A DNA stretch of 64,000 bases. Source: Sediminicoccus sp. KRV36 (GTDB taxonomy: Bacteria; Pseudomonadota; Alphaproteobacteria; Acetobacterales; Acetobacteraceae). The translations under genes were made by a program, and so were the position numbers. The notes under the pieces were generated by a model. It made no database searches and was not told the origin of the DNA. It saw nothing but the letters and a program-made list of their open reading frames with translations. Where the stretch lies: NCBI RefSeq assembly GCF_023243115.1, contig NZ_CP085081.1:868001-932000 (forward strand), read 5' to 3'. Positions 17,961-27,558 of this stretch are shown in pieces. The number at the start of each line of letters is the position of its first letter. Position 1 is the stretch's first letter.

Positions 17961-20749
17961 CAGCCGCCACGGCGCGGCGCTTCGGCGGCCACCTCCTCGA
18001 CGGTCTTGGGCAGGATGGCGGGGCCGATCACAGGCTCGGGCGCGGCGGCGACCGGTTCGGGCGCCACAACCGGCGCCGGCGCGATGTCCGCCAAGGCGGG
18101 CGCGGCCCCAGGCGCCAAGACCTCGGGCGCTGCGGCCACGGGGGCCACGACCTCAGGCGCTACGACCTCTGGCGCTACGACCTCTGGCGCGACGACCTCA
18201 GGCACGGCTGCCGTGACGACAGGAACCGGCGCGGCTTCCTCAGCGACCAGCGCAGGCGCGGCCTCTTCAGCCTCGGCCGCCACCGGTGCGGGGGCTGGCG
18301 CGGGGCGTGCCGGCCGGGGGGCCATGGCGGCCTCGGCGGCGGCTTCGGCCGCTTCCATCGCGGCCATCAGCGAGTCGGGCGCGCCGCCGAAGGGATCGGC
18401 TGGCGTCGGGCCGGCATAGCCGGGGGTCGGGCTTGGCACAGGCTCGGCCGGCATGTCCGGGGCTTCGGCGGTGGCATCCAGCGGCGCCTCCCCCTCACGC
18501 CGGCGGCGACCACCACGGCGGCCACGGCGGCGCGGCGAGCGATCATCGCCCTCAGCCGCTTCGCCGGGGGCCGGGGCCTCACTCTCCTCGGGGGCGGGGC
18601 CGGCTTCGGCATCGGGCTCGGCCTCCAGCGGGGCCGCGTCCGAGGGTTCCGTACGTTCGGCGGGCGCGCCATCGCGGCGGCCGCTGCGGCCACGGCGGCG
18701 GCGGCGCGGCCGGCGGGCGCGTTCCTCGGCGGTCATGCCGGCTTCCTGGGCGTCGGCGGCGGCGGTCTCCTCAGCCGTCTCCTCCGCCAGGTCGTCGGTC
18801 TCCTCCTCGGCGGCGTAATCCATGCGCAGCGCGGCGGGCCGCTCGCTCACAGGGGCGGGCGGGGTCTTGCTGCGCTCGATGCGCGTCTCGGCGCCGTGCA
18901 GGCTGTCATCCGGGTCGAACAGGACGGTGACACCCCAGCGGCTCTCGATATCGGCCAGGCGGTCCCGCTTCTTGTTCAGCAGATAGAGAGCGGCGGGCGA
19001 ATTCACCCGCACCGTGATCTCGGCGGCGCGGCGCTTGGCGCATTCCTCCTCGACCGCGCGCAGCACGGCCAGCGCGCTGCTCTCCAGGCCACGCACTGTG
19101 CCACGGCCCAGGCAATGCGGGCAGGTGACGAAGGTGGTTTCGGCCAGCGAGGGGCGCAGCCGCTGGCGTGACATTTCGAGCAGCCCGAAATGGCTGATGC
19201 GGCCCACCTGGATGCGCGCGCGGTCCACGCGCAGCGCGTCCTTCATGCGCTTTTCCACCATCGCGTTGTGGCGGTTCGCGTCCATGTCGATGAAGTCGAT
19301 GACGATCAGCCCGGCCAGGTCGCGCAGGCGCAATTGCCGCGCGATTTCCTCGGCGGCTTCGAGGTTGGTGCGCAGCGCCGTGTCCTCGATGTTGCGCTCC
19401 CGCGTGGAGCGCCCCGAATTCACGTCAATGGCGACCAGCGCCTCGGTCTGGTTGATGACGATATAGCCGCCCGAGCGGAGCTGGACCGTCGGCTCATGCA
19501 TCGCATCCAGCTGCGCCTCGGCCGAATACCGGGCAAAGAGCGGGACGATGCCGTCGCGATAGGCCTGGATCTTGCGGGCATGCTCGGGCATGAGCATCCG
19601 CATGAACTCGCGTGCCTGGGAATAGGCTTCATCGCCCTCGACGATGATCTCGTCCATGTCCCGCGCATAGCCATCGCGGATGCAGCGCTTGATGAGGTCG
19701 GCTTCCTCGTAGATCAGCGCGGGCGCGGTGCTGGCCAGCGTCCGCTCCCGGATGTGGTTCCACAGGCCGAGCAGATATTCGCAGTCGCGCCGGATTTCCG
19801 GCTTGGGGCGCTGGGCCCCGGCCGTGCGGACGATGAGCGACATGCCAGGCGGCATGTCCAGCTCGTCAATCACCTCGCGCAGGCGCCGGCGGTCGGAGGA
19901 GGAGGTGATCTTGCGGGAAACGCCGCCACCGCGCGGGCTGTTGGGCATCAGCACCGAGAAGCGGCCCGCCAGAGAGATATAGGTGGTGAGTGCCGCGCCC
20001 TTGGTGCCGCGCTCCTCCTTCACGACCTGGATGAGGATGATCTGCCGGCGGCGGATCACTTCCTGGATCTTGTAGTTGCGCAGGAAGCTCGGCGTGGGCC
20101 GGCGCTCGCGCATGCGCTCTTCGGTGTCGGCCTCGCTCTCGGCCTCGCTCTCGGTGGCGCCCAGCGTCTCGGGCGGCGGGGCGAGCGGGAGGCTTTCCTC
20201 CGTGTCGCTGGCTTCCTCGCGGGCGGCCTGCTCGGCCTCCAGCTCGGCGGCCAGGTCGGCCGCGATTTCCTCGGCGGTGGGCGCGGCTTCGCCGGCGATT
20301 TCCTCGGGGATTTCCAGCACCGCATCGTCGCTCACGTCGCGCGGGTCGGCTTCCTCGGCGGGGGCGGGCTGGCCGGCGCGGGCGGCGGCGGCGGCGCGGG
20401 CTGCCTGGGCCTGGGCGCGGCGCTCATCCTCGCGCGCCTCGGCCTCGGCTTCCTCGCGGGCTTCCTGCTGCTGGGCCTCGATCAGCCGCTGCCGGTCGGC
20501 GACGGGGATCTGGTAGTAGTCGGGGTGGATTTCGCCGAAGGCCAGGAAGCCGTGGCGGTTGCCGCCGTATTCCACGAAGGCGGCCTGCAGGCTGGGCTCC
20601 ACGCGAACCACGCGGGCCAGGTAGATATTGCCCTTCAGAGGCAGCCGGTTGGCGGCCTCCAGGTCGAATTCATCGACCCTGTGGCCATCCATCACGACCA
20701 CCCGGGTTTCTTCCGGATGGGCCGCGTCGATCAACATGCGCTTGGTCAT
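17948..20749 (-). CDS. rne: Ribonuclease E
   Basis: 933 residues from ATG 20749, chosen because MTKRMLIDA is the typical start and a GGAG lies about 10 bases upstream; longer in-frame starts add unconserved sequence. The enzyme is the endonuclease for mRNA decay and rRNA/tRNA processing. The S1 domain begins at about residue 36 (LKGNIYLARV) and is interrupted by a charged Ala/Glu/Arg-rich insertion of roughly 130 residues (about 88-218), then resumes at YKIQEVIRRRQ. DNase I-like catalytic Asp residues are D442 (AIDVNSG) and D485 (IVIDFID). The zinc-link CPHC is C543/C546. The C-terminal part (about 650 on) is disordered, first Arg-rich (RRRRGR), then Pro/Ala-rich with repeated APEVV units. 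This fits a degradosome scaffold, and the very end is WWKR. Confidence 0.95.
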   Translation of the reverse strand: MTKRMLIDAAHPEETRVVVMDGHRVDEFDLEAANRLPLKGNIYLARVVRVEPSLQAAFVEYGGNRHGFLAFGEIHPDYYQIPVADRQRLIEAQQQEAREEAEAEAREDERRAQAQAARAAAAARAGQPAPAEEADPRDVSDDAVLEIPEEIAGEAAPTAEEIAADLAAELEAEQAAREEASDTEESLPLAPPPETLGATESEAESEADTEERMRERRPTPSFLRNYKIQEVIRRRQIILIQVVKEERGTKGAALTTYISLAGRFSVLMPNSPRGGGVSRKITSSSDRRRLREVIDELDMPPGMSLIVRTAGAQRPKPEIRRDCEYLLGLWNHIRERTLASTAPALIYEEADLIKRCIRDGYARDMDEIIVEGDEAYSQAREFMRMLMPEHARKIQAYRDGIVPLFARYSAEAQLDAMHEPTVQLRSGGYIVINQTEALVAIDVNSGRSTRERNIEDTALRTNLEAAEEIARQLRLRDLAGLIVIDFIDMDANRHNAMVEKRMKDALRVDRARIQVGRISHFGLLEMSRQRLRPSLAETTFVTCPHCLGRGTVRGLESSALAVLRAVEEECAKRRAAEITVRVNSPAALYLLNKKRDRLADIESRWGVTVLFDPDDSLHGAETRIERSKTPPAPVSERPAALRMDYAAEEETDDLAEETAEETAAADAQEAGMTAEERARRPRRRRRGRSGRRDGAPAERTEPSDAAPLEAEPDAEAGPAPEESEAPAPGEAAEGDDRSPRRRGRRGGRRRREGEAPLDATAEAPDMPAEPVPSPTPGYAGPTPADPFGGAPDSLMAAMEAAEAAAEAAMAPRPARPAPAPAPVAAEAEEAAPALVAEEAAPVPVVTAAVPEVVAPEVVAPEVVAPEVVAPVAAAPEVLAPGAAPALADIAPAPVVAPEPVAAAPEPVIGPAILPKTVEEVAAEAPRRGGWWKR
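18090..18235 (-). repeat. rne: Short tandem repeats in the rne C-terminal tail
   Basis: Consecutive five-residue APEVV units, four nearly identical, are encoded by repeated 15-base units within the Pro/Ala-rich tail. Such tracts vary in copy number by slippage in many genomes; that is inference here. Confidence 0.7.
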
Positions 20750-21353
20750 GTAAGGAAAACTCCGCACCGCGGCGGGGACGGGCGGAGCCCGATCCTGACC
20801 GGCGGCGGAAAAGAGAGACGGAATCCGGGTGCGGGCCGATCGGCGGCGATGTCCGTGACATGCGCTTTCGTCCTCACTCGGGGGCGCGGCGTCCGCCGTT
20901 TTCTGCGCCCTATGGGACAGCAGGTGGCGGGGCGCCTTGCCCAATGGCTCCACCCCCACGGATGTGCGCCCTTCACGGGCGGGCGATATTGCGGCAGTCC
21001 AGGGGCGCGAAGGTCGAAGCGACGAAACGCGAGCGCCGGGCTGCACCGCTGGCGCGCTGGCGAAACCGGCCGGCTGACCGCGGAGTGCCACCCAGGGGGC
21101 GTCCATCCGACGGGGTTTGACCAGGGCATGGCGCGAAACAACCGCGCCAGCTGCCCCTGTTTCGCCCGCAGCACCTATCACTGGGGCAATGCACCTTACG
21201 CGCGCAGAAGGTGGCTCACAACCCGCCGCCCCGTCCGCTGGCGGAAAGATATCCCCATGACCGACGCCCGATGCCCAAGCAGATGGCAGAGGATGCTGGA
21301 TTTTCGTGCGGAATCAGCTAATATGCGACTGCCGCGGTGGGGGTCGCGGCCGC
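20750..21353. other. Divergent intergenic region between rne and the amidase gene
   Basis: About 600 bases without a gene I can support. Open frames here lack any recognisable family feature and mirror each other on both strands. It must hold the promoters of both divergent genes and a potentially long rne leader. In gammaproteobacteria the rne leader mediates autoregulation; whether that applies here cannot be read from the sequence. Confidence 0.5.
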
Positions 21354-22142
21354 ATGCAGGGGTTCCATCGCCGATTTCTTCTCGCGGGGCTGGCCGGATT
21401 CGGCCTGACACCTGTGGCACAAGCCCAGGTTGCGCGTTCACGCGCGACGCTCCCCATGGTTGTGCTCGACCCTGGGCATGGCGGGGCGGACCCGGGCGCC
21501 ATCGGTCCCGCTGGCACCGAGGAGAAACGCATCACCCTGCCGCTCGCCCTGGAACTTAAGCGCGTGCTCGAAGCCAGCGGCCGTTGCCGCGTCGCGATGA
21601 CCCGTTCGCGCGATGTCTTCGTGCCGCTCGCCCGCCGGGTTGAACTCGCGCGCCAGCGGGAGGCGGCGCTGCTGCTCTCCATCCATGCCGATGCCATGCC
21701 GGCCGGGCAGGGTGGCAGCCTGCGCGGCGCCTCGGTCTATACCCTGGCCGAAACCGCGACGGACCCCCTGGCCGCGGCCCTGGCCCGCCGGGAAAACCTG
21801 GCCGACCGCGCGGGCGGCCTGCGCCTGCCCTCGGTCTCGCCCGAGGTGCAGCGCATCCTGCTCAGCCTGATGCGCCAGGAGACCCGTGCCGGCTCCGAGC
21901 GGCTGGCGCGGCTGACGGTGAATGCGCTGGATGGCGATGTGCCGCTGCTCAACCAGCCGCTGCGCCGCGCGCAATTCGTGGTGCTGAAAGCGCCCGACGT
22001 GCCCTCGGCCCTGGTCGAATGCGGCTTTCTCTCCAATCCGGCCGAGGAGGCGCTGCTGCGCCGGCCCGAACACCGCGCCCGCATCGCCGCGGCACTGGCC
22101 GAGGCGGTGCATGGTTTTCTGGGCCGGCGCGTGGCGGCCTGA
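21354..22142 (+). CDS. N-acetylmuramoyl-L-alanine amidase (Amidase_3)
   Basis: 262 residues. ATG 21354 is preferred over the upstream GTG 21306 because it gives a clean export signal (HRRFLLAGLAGFGL, cleavage near AQA); the RR-F-L pattern could also be Tat-like. This zinc amidase cleaves the bond between MurNAc and the stem peptide in the periplasm. The zinc and catalytic residues of the family are visible: H42 in LDPGHGG, a Glu at 56/57 in GTEEKRI, H111 in LSIHADA and E222 in ALVECGFLSN. No LysM or AMIN domain is present, so it is a compact AmiC-like enzyme. It stands alone and is transcribed divergently from rne. Confidence 0.9.
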   Translation: MQGFHRRFLLAGLAGFGLTPVAQAQVARSRATLPMVVLDPGHGGADPGAIGPAGTEEKRITLPLALELKRVLEASGRCRVAMTRSRDVFVPLARRVELARQREAALLLSIHADAMPAGQGGSLRGASVYTLAETATDPLAAALARRENLADRAGGLRLPSVSPEVQRILLSLMRQETRAGSERLARLTVNALDGDVPLLNQPLRRAQFVVLKAPDVPSALVECGFLSNPAEEALLRRPEHRARIAAALAEAVHGFLGRRVAA

Positions 22143-22584
22143 CCCACACGCCAGGGAATCTGCCCGATGTCGGTGCGGTGGCTGGCCATCGGCGCGGCTG
22201 AGCGAGGCCCACGCGGATCCGTCTCCCGGCGGATGCCAATTCCCAAGACCCGTTCCGGACAGATGTTTCCACCTGGCCGATCTTGCCCGGGGCCCCGGTC
22301 CAGCTGCGCAGCGCCGTGTCGGTGAAGCTGTGGCCCCGGCCTCGATCGGCCGGCGCCGATGCCCTGATCCGGGGGGCAGGCGCCTGGCTGGAACAGGATC
22401 GCCCGCCGAAGCGCCGCACCCCATGGCGAGACGCCCGATTTGCTCGCCCCTCCCATGCGGGCGGGGGCTGCCTTTGGGCCGGGCTTGGCGCTATGCTGAC
22501 GCGAGGCAACGCGGCATCTGGCCGCGGCCATTGCCGTGAACACGAAAGGGCCGGGCCGCCGCAAGACGGGCCCGTGAAAAAGAA
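22143..22584. other. Intergenic region upstream of odhA
   Basis: About 440 bases with no recognisable gene. Reading frames on both strands lack family features. The promoter and leader of the odhAB operon should be here. No clear -35/-10 pair or hairpin with a T-run was found. Confidence 0.4.
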
Positions 22585-25476
22585 ATGGCCGGAGTGGACA
22601 TCCTCGCAAGCGCAATGAATGGCGCCAATGCGGCATATCTCGCCGACACCTACGCCCGCTGGGTTGAGAATCCCGGTGCGGTGGACGCCTCCTTCGCTGA
22701 GCTTTTCGCCGCGCTGAATGATGATGCCCGCGCCGTCCTGACGGATGCGATGGGCGCCTCCTGGGCGCCGCGCCCACGCGGCGGCTTCGCCCCGCCCGAG
22801 GATGCCAAGTCAGCCGCCAAGCCCACGGCCGGCGCCGCCCGCCCGAATGATGGCCGCGCGACCGACCCGGAGGAGACCCGCCGGGCCGTGCTGGACAGCA
22901 TTCGCGCCCTGATGCTCATCCGCTCCTACCGGGTGCGCGGCCATCTGGAGGCCCGGCTCGATCCGCTCGGCCTGCAGGTCCCGCCGCAGCACCCCGAGCT
23001 TTCCGCCCCCTTCTGGGGCTTCACCGAAAGCGACCTCGACCGGCGCATCTTCATTGACAACGTGCTGGGGCTTGAGACCGCGACGGTGCGCGAGATCATG
23101 CAACGCGTCCGCGCCACCTATTGCGGGCCGATCGGCGTCGAGTTCATGCATATCCAGGATCCGGACCAGAAGTCCTGGATCCAGCAGCGCGTCGAGGGCG
23201 CACCCTGGGTCACCGGCTTCAGCCCGGCCGAAAAGCGCCAGATCCTGCTGCAGCTGACCGAGGCGGAGGGCTTCGAATCCTTCTGCGCCAAGAAATATGT
23301 CGGCACCAAGCGCTTCGGCCTGGAGGGCGGCGAGAGCACCATCCCCGCCGTGCAGACCGTGATCGAGACGGCGGCGCGCGAAGGTGTGAAGGAAATCGCG
23401 ATCGGCATGGCCCATCGCGGCCGCCTCAACGTCCTCGTGAATGTCGTGAAGAAGCCCTACATGCAGGTCTTCGCCGAGTTCAAGGGATCCAGCTTCAAGC
23501 CGGATGACGTGCAGGGCTCGGGCGATGTGAAGTACCACCTCGGCACCTCCACCGATGTCGAGATCGAGGGCAAGCCCGTCCATCTCTCTCTCCAGCCCAA
23601 TCCTTCGCATCTGGAGGCGGTGAACCCCGTCGTCGCCGGCAAGGTGCGCGCGCGGCAGGACATGTCGGGCGATGTGAAGACGCGCTCCAGCGTCATGGGC
23701 ATTCTGCTGCATGGCGATGCGGCCTTTGCCGGCCAAGGCCTGGTCTATGAGACCTTGGCCATGTCCCAGCTCATCGGCTACCGCACCGGGGGGACGATCC
23801 ATATCGTCACCAACAACCAGATCGGCTTCACCACCGTCCCCGCCCATGCCTATTCGGGGCTGTATTGCACCGATGTGGCCAAGGCCATCCAGGCGCCGAT
23901 CCTGCATGTGAATGGCGATGACCCGGAGGCGGTGGTCTGGTGCGCGCGGCTTTGCGCCGAATTCCGCATGCGTTTCCAGGCGGATATCGTGCTCGACATC
24001 GTCTGCTATCGCCGCCACGGCCATAATGAGAGCGACGAGCCCGCCTTCACCCAGCCCACCATGTACAGCCGCATCCGCCAGATGAAGACGACGCGCACCC
24101 TCTACGCCGAGCGCCTGGCCGCCGAAGGCTCGGTCACGGCCGAGGATGCCCAATCCATCCAGGATGAGTTCAACGCGCGGCTGGAGGATGCCTTCCAGGC
24201 CGCATCCAGCTTCAAGCCCAACAAGGCGGATTGGCTGGAGGGGCATTGGTCCGGCCTCAAGGCTGTCGGCGGCACGGACCAGGTCGAGCAGCTGCACGAC
24301 ACCGCCGTGACGCTGGACACGCTGCGCGAGGTGGGCGGCGCGCTCTGCCGCGTGCCGGCGGATTTCAACGCCAATTCCAAGATCATCCGGCAGCTCGAAG
24401 CCAAGAAGCAGGCCATCGAGACCGGCGAGGGCCTGGACTGGGCGACGGGCGAGGCGCTGGCCTTCGGGACGCTGCTGCTGGAAGGCCACCGCGTCCGCCT
24501 CTCGGGCGAGGATGTGCAGCGTGGCACCTTCAGCCACCGCCATTGCGTCCTGGTGGACCAGGTGGATCAGCGCGAATACGCGCCGCTGAACAATATCCGC
24601 GAAGGCCAGCCGAAATTCGAGGCCTTCAACTCGCTGCTGAGCGAGGCGGGCGTGCTCGGCTTCGACTACGGCTATTCCCTGGCCGACCCCAAGACGCTGG
24701 TGCTCTGGGAAGCGCAATTCGGTGATTTCGCCAATGGCGCGCAGGTCATCATTGACCAGTTCATCGCATCGGGCGAGACCAAGTGGCTGCGCATGTCCGG
24801 CCTTGTCATGCTGTTGCCGCATGGGCATGAAGGCCAGGGGCCGGAGCATTCCTCCGCCCGGCCGGAGCGCTATCTGCAACTTTGCGCCGAGCGCAACATG
24901 CGCATCTGCAACTTCACTACGCCGGCCAATTACTTCCACGCGCTGCGCCGCCAGCTCAAGGCGAATTACCGCAAGCCGCTGGTGGTGATGACGCCGAAAT
25001 CGCTGCTGCGCCACAAGCTTGCCATCAGCAGCCTGGCGGAATTCGGCCCGGGCTCGGCCTTCCGCTACGTCATCCCCGAGATGGACGCGATCGCCCCGGA
25101 GGAAAAGGTGAAGCGCGTCGTGCTCTGCACCGGCAAGATCTACTATGACCTCTGGCAGGAGCGGCGGGACAAGGGCATCCAGGATGTGGCCCTGATCCGC
25201 GTGGAGCAGCTTTATCCCTTCCCGGCCAAGAGCCTCGCCATGGCGCTGGCCCCCTACAAGAATGCCGAGGTGGTCTGGTGCCAGGAGGAGCCCGAGAACA
25301 TGGGCGCCTGGAATTTCGTGGACCGCCGCATCGAGAAGGTTCTGAAGGACATCGGCGGCAAGGCGTCCCGCCCCGAATTCGTGGGGCGCGAGGCCGCGGC
25401 CAGCCCCGCCACCGGCCTCGCCAAGGTGCACCAGGCCCAGCAGGAAGCGCTGGTCCGGCAGGCCCTGGGCCTCTGA
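22585..25476 (+). CDS. sucA: 2-oxoglutarate dehydrogenase E1 component
   Basis: 963 residues, the usual length. It is the thiamine-diphosphate-dependent E1 of the 2-oxoglutarate dehydrogenase complex, converting 2-oxoglutarate to CO2 and a succinyl group passed to E2 in the TCA cycle. The N terminus (ANAAYLADTYARWVENP) is the E2-binding segment seen in this family. Conserved features are IGMAHRGRLNVL, the ThDP/Mg loop GDAAFAGQG (from about residue 377) with TNNQIGFTT, YRRHGHNESDEP, and LLPHGHEGQGPEHSSAR. ATG 22585 follows an A-rich AAGAA. It is followed by odhB after 78 bases, and both are presumably one operon. Confidence 0.97.
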   Translation: MAGVDILASAMNGANAAYLADTYARWVENPGAVDASFAELFAALNDDARAVLTDAMGASWAPRPRGGFAPPEDAKSAAKPTAGAARPNDGRATDPEETRRAVLDSIRALMLIRSYRVRGHLEARLDPLGLQVPPQHPELSAPFWGFTESDLDRRIFIDNVLGLETATVREIMQRVRATYCGPIGVEFMHIQDPDQKSWIQQRVEGAPWVTGFSPAEKRQILLQLTEAEGFESFCAKKYVGTKRFGLEGGESTIPAVQTVIETAAREGVKEIAIGMAHRGRLNVLVNVVKKPYMQVFAEFKGSSFKPDDVQGSGDVKYHLGTSTDVEIEGKPVHLSLQPNPSHLEAVNPVVAGKVRARQDMSGDVKTRSSVMGILLHGDAAFAGQGLVYETLAMSQLIGYRTGGTIHIVTNNQIGFTTVPAHAYSGLYCTDVAKAIQAPILHVNGDDPEAVVWCARLCAEFRMRFQADIVLDIVCYRRHGHNESDEPAFTQPTMYSRIRQMKTTRTLYAERLAAEGSVTAEDAQSIQDEFNARLEDAFQAASSFKPNKADWLEGHWSGLKAVGGTDQVEQLHDTAVTLDTLREVGGALCRVPADFNANSKIIRQLEAKKQAIETGEGLDWATGEALAFGTLLLEGHRVRLSGEDVQRGTFSHRHCVLVDQVDQREYAPLNNIREGQPKFEAFNSLLSEAGVLGFDYGYSLADPKTLVLWEAQFGDFANGAQVIIDQFIASGETKWLRMSGLVMLLPHGHEGQGPEHSSARPERYLQLCAERNMRICNFTTPANYFHALRRQLKANYRKPLVVMTPKSLLRHKLAISSLAEFGPGSAFRYVIPEMDAIAPEEKVKRVVLCTGKIYYDLWQERRDKGIQDVALIRVEQLYPFPAKSLAMALAPYKNAEVVWCQEEPENMGAWNFVDRRIEKVLKDIGGKASRPEFVGREAAASPATGLAKVHQAQQEALVRQALGL

Positions 25477-25554
25477 TACGATTCCCGGAGCGTTACTGGC
25501 TGACGCTCCGGGCCCAAATGCACTAAGACGACTTGCAGGAAAAAGCGGAAAACC

Positions 25555-26787
25555 ATGGCAACCGACATTCTCGTGCCCACCCTGGGTGAAAGCGTCAGCA
25601 CCGCGACCGTCGCGCGCTGGCTCAAGCAGGCCGGTGAGGCCGTGGCCGCCGATGAGCCGTTGGTCGAACTCGAGACCGACAAGGTCACGGTCGAGGTGAA
25701 TGCGCCCACCGCCGGCGTGCTCGAAGCGATCTCGGCCCAGACCGGCGCCGAGGTCGAGCCGGGCGCCGTGCTGGGCAGCATCGCCGCCGGTTCCGGCGCG
25801 GCCGCCGCCGCGAAGCCCGCTGCCCCTCCCACCGCGGCCGCGAAGCCGGTCGGCACCGGGGGTGGCTCGGTTGCCGCCGCCGAAGTGCATGGCACCGCCC
25901 CGGGCGGCCATGCGCCGCTGCCCGCCGCGGCCAAGCTGATGGCGGAAAGCAACGTCACCGCCGCGCAGATCGGCGCCGGTTCGGCCAAGGATGGGCGGAT
26001 CGCCAAGGGCGATGTCCTGGACTTCCTGAGCCAGCCTGCCGCCAAAGCCGCCCCGGCCGGCGCCGCCAAGCCCGCCCGTGGCCTGGAAGCCGGTGAGGAG
26101 CGCGTCAAGATGACGCGGCTGCGCACCACCATCGCGCGCCGCCTGAAGGAGGCGCAGAACACCGCCGCCATGCTCACCACCTTCAACGAGGTGGATATGG
26201 GTGCGGTCATGGCGATGCGCGCCGAGTACAAGGATGCCTTCGAGAAGCGCCACGGCGTGAAGCTCGGCTTCATGTCCTTCTTCGTGACGGCCTGCGTGGC
26301 CGCGCTGAAGGAATTCCCGGCCGTCAACGCCGAGATCGAGGGTGACGAGGTCATCTATCGCAACTTCGTCCATATGGGCATCGCCGTGGGCGGGCCTTCG
26401 GGCCTCGTCGTTCCCGTGCTGCGCAATGCGGATGGCATGGGCTTCGCGCAGATCGAGAAGTCCATCGCCGATTTCGGCAAGCGCGTCCGCGATGGCCAGC
26501 TCAAGCTGGAGGAGATGGCGGGCGGCAGCTTCACCATCACCAATGGCGGCATCTACGGCTCGCTGATGTCCACGCCGATCCTGAACCCGCCGCAATCGGG
26601 CATCCTGGGCATGCACAAGATCCAGGACCGGCCGATGGCCATTGGCGGCAAGGTCGAAATCCGGCCGATGATGTACCTGGCGCTCTCCTATGACCACCGG
26701 ATCGTGGATGGAAAGGAGGCTGTTTCCTTCCTGGTCCGCGTCAAGGAAGCCCTGGAAGACCCCCGCCGCCTGATGCTGGGAGTCTGA
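25555..26787 (+). CDS. sucB: Dihydrolipoyllysine succinyltransferase (E2 of 2-oxoglutarate dehydrogenase)
   Basis: 410 residues. One lipoyl domain has the modified lysine K43 in ETDKVTV. An Ala/Pro-rich linker (about 80-115) follows, then the E1/E3-binding domain at about 120-158 ([10 protein letters not shown]...GRIAKGDVL). The catalytic acyltransferase domain follows with H381 and D385 in YDHRIVDG. It transfers the succinyl group to CoA within the E1-E2-E3 complex. It sits directly after odhA. The lpd gene that often follows in alphaproteobacteria is not here. Confidence 0.97.
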   Translation: MATDILVPTLGESVSTATVARWLKQAGEAVAADEPLVELETDKVTVEVNAPTAGVLEAISAQTGAEVEPGAVLGSIAAGSGAAAAAKPAAPPTAAAKPVGTGGGSVAAAEVHGTAPGGHAPLPAAAKLMAESNVTAAQIGAGSAKDGRIAKGDVLDFLSQPAAKAAPAGAAKPARGLEAGEERVKMTRLRTTIARRLKEAQNTAAMLTTFNEVDMGAVMAMRAEYKDAFEKRHGVKLGFMSFFVTACVAALKEFPAVNAEIEGDEVIYRNFVHMGIAVGGPSGLVVPVLRNADGMGFAQIEKSIADFGKRVRDGQLKLEEMAGGSFTITNGGIYGSLMSTPILNPPQSGILGMHKIQDRPMAIGGKVEIRPMMYLALSYDHRIVDGKEAVSFLVRVKEALEDPRRLMLGV

Positions 26788-26790
26788 GCG

Positions 26791-27018
26791 ATGCGTTCAC
26801 GCGAAGGTCAGCTCAGTGACAACCGCCCCATTTCCCGAACCCGCGTGGAAAAGGAAAAGCAGCTGCGCGAGCTCAAGGAAGTGATGGCGGGGATGAAGGC
26901 GCATGCGACGCCCGCACTGCGCGATTCGGTGAAGGCAAAGATCAAGGAGCTGGAAGCGGACCTGGCGCAGCCAGCACCGCCGCCGCGTGACCGCCGGCCG
27001 CCGCGCCGCGAGTTCTGA
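26791..27018 (+). CDS. Small coiled-coil protein of unknown function
   Basis: 75 residues, starting three bases after the sucB stop, so almost certainly co-transcribed. The middle (about 18-60) is a charged, heptad-like helix (VEKEKQLRELKEVMAGMK...KIKELEADL). The tail is Pro/Arg-rich (PPPRDRRPPRRE). No enzyme motif is seen. I do not recognise a named family. The position behind E1/E2 might hint at a link to the complex, but that is only context. Confidence 0.65.
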   Translation: MRSREGQLSDNRPISRTRVEKEKQLRELKEVMAGMKAHATPALRDSVKAKIKELEADLAQPAPPPRDRRPPRREF

Positions 27019-27027
27019 GCGCAAGTT

Positions 27028-27084
27028 CCAGGGCGCTGCCCTGGACCCGCCGGGGCCGCAAATTTTACCAGGACAAGGCCCCGG
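27028..27084. repeat. GC-rich double-hairpin intergenic element
   Basis: A 17-base hairpin (27028-27044, arms CCAGGG/CCCTGG) is followed by a second stem with arms CCGGGGCC (27050-27057) and GGCCCCGG (27077-27084). The same layout occurs at 56.96-57.16 kb. It lies between the convergent odh operon and the DUF1489 gene and may terminate transcription both ways, though there is no T-run. Confidence 0.6.
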
Positions 27085-27090
27085 ATCCGC

Positions 27091-27549
27091 TTAAATGAGG
27101 CGCGCTTCCCGCAGGGCCGCCTTCAGGGCGGGGGGCAGCGCTTCCATGCCCGAAGTCGCGACGCCTTCCACCACATCCGGCGGTGCATCCTCCGGCGTGA
27201 GGTAGCGCCAGCCCTGGAAGGCCTTGGTGGCGCGGGCCTCCACCATCACCAGCCTGGGGTCCAGCACCAGGCCGGCGCAGGCCGTGCCATCGCCCCAGTC
27301 ATCCTCGATGATGTCCAGGATGCGCTGCCGCACCTGCAGGAAACCCGCCACCACCCAATAGATGCTGCCGCCGTCCAGGATTTCCTCGCGGCGCTTGGGC
27401 GTCATGCGGGTCTGGTGGCGCAGGGGCGGGTCCGCCACGGCGCGCAGCTTCTGGATCGCGCGCAGCTGCGCCACATCGCGAGGGCCGACGGAGAGCTTCA
27501 GCATGTGCAACATCACGGCCAGATGTGGCCATGCGGCGGAGTCGGGCAA
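27091..27549 (-). CDS. DUF1489 family protein
   Basis: 152 residues as an open frame; the family usually begins near MLHMLKLSVG, so translation may start at residue 13 (ATG near 27513). Family features are LKLSVG at the start, RHQTRMTPKRREEIL, SIYWVVAGFLQVRQRILDI and a C-terminal GWRYL segment. DUF1489 proteins are widespread in alphaproteobacteria without a known function. It lies nine bases downstream of the lysozyme-like gene and is probably co-transcribed with it. Confidence 0.8.
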   Translation of the reverse strand: MPDSAAWPHLAVMLHMLKLSVGPRDVAQLRAIQKLRAVADPPLRHQTRMTPKRREEILDGGSIYWVVAGFLQVRQRILDIIEDDWGDGTACAGLVLDPRLVMVEARATKAFQGWRYLTPEDAPPDVVEGVATSGMEALPPALKAALREARLI

Positions 27550-27558
27550 GGGGTTTGG

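Noticed and set aside
17011..18419. + strand frame of 491 residues that begins with the IS256-like N terminus
   Set aside because: Only the first 20-22 residues resemble a protein family; the rest mirrors the enoyl-CoA hydratase and rne genes.
19190..21559. + strand frame of 789 residues across rne
   Set aside because: It is the shadow of rne, with low-complexity text and no motif.
22810..26697. Minus-strand frame of 1,295 residues across odhAB
   Set aside because: It is codon-aligned with the clear sucA and sucB genes on the + strand and has a His/Asp/Gly-rich shadow composition.
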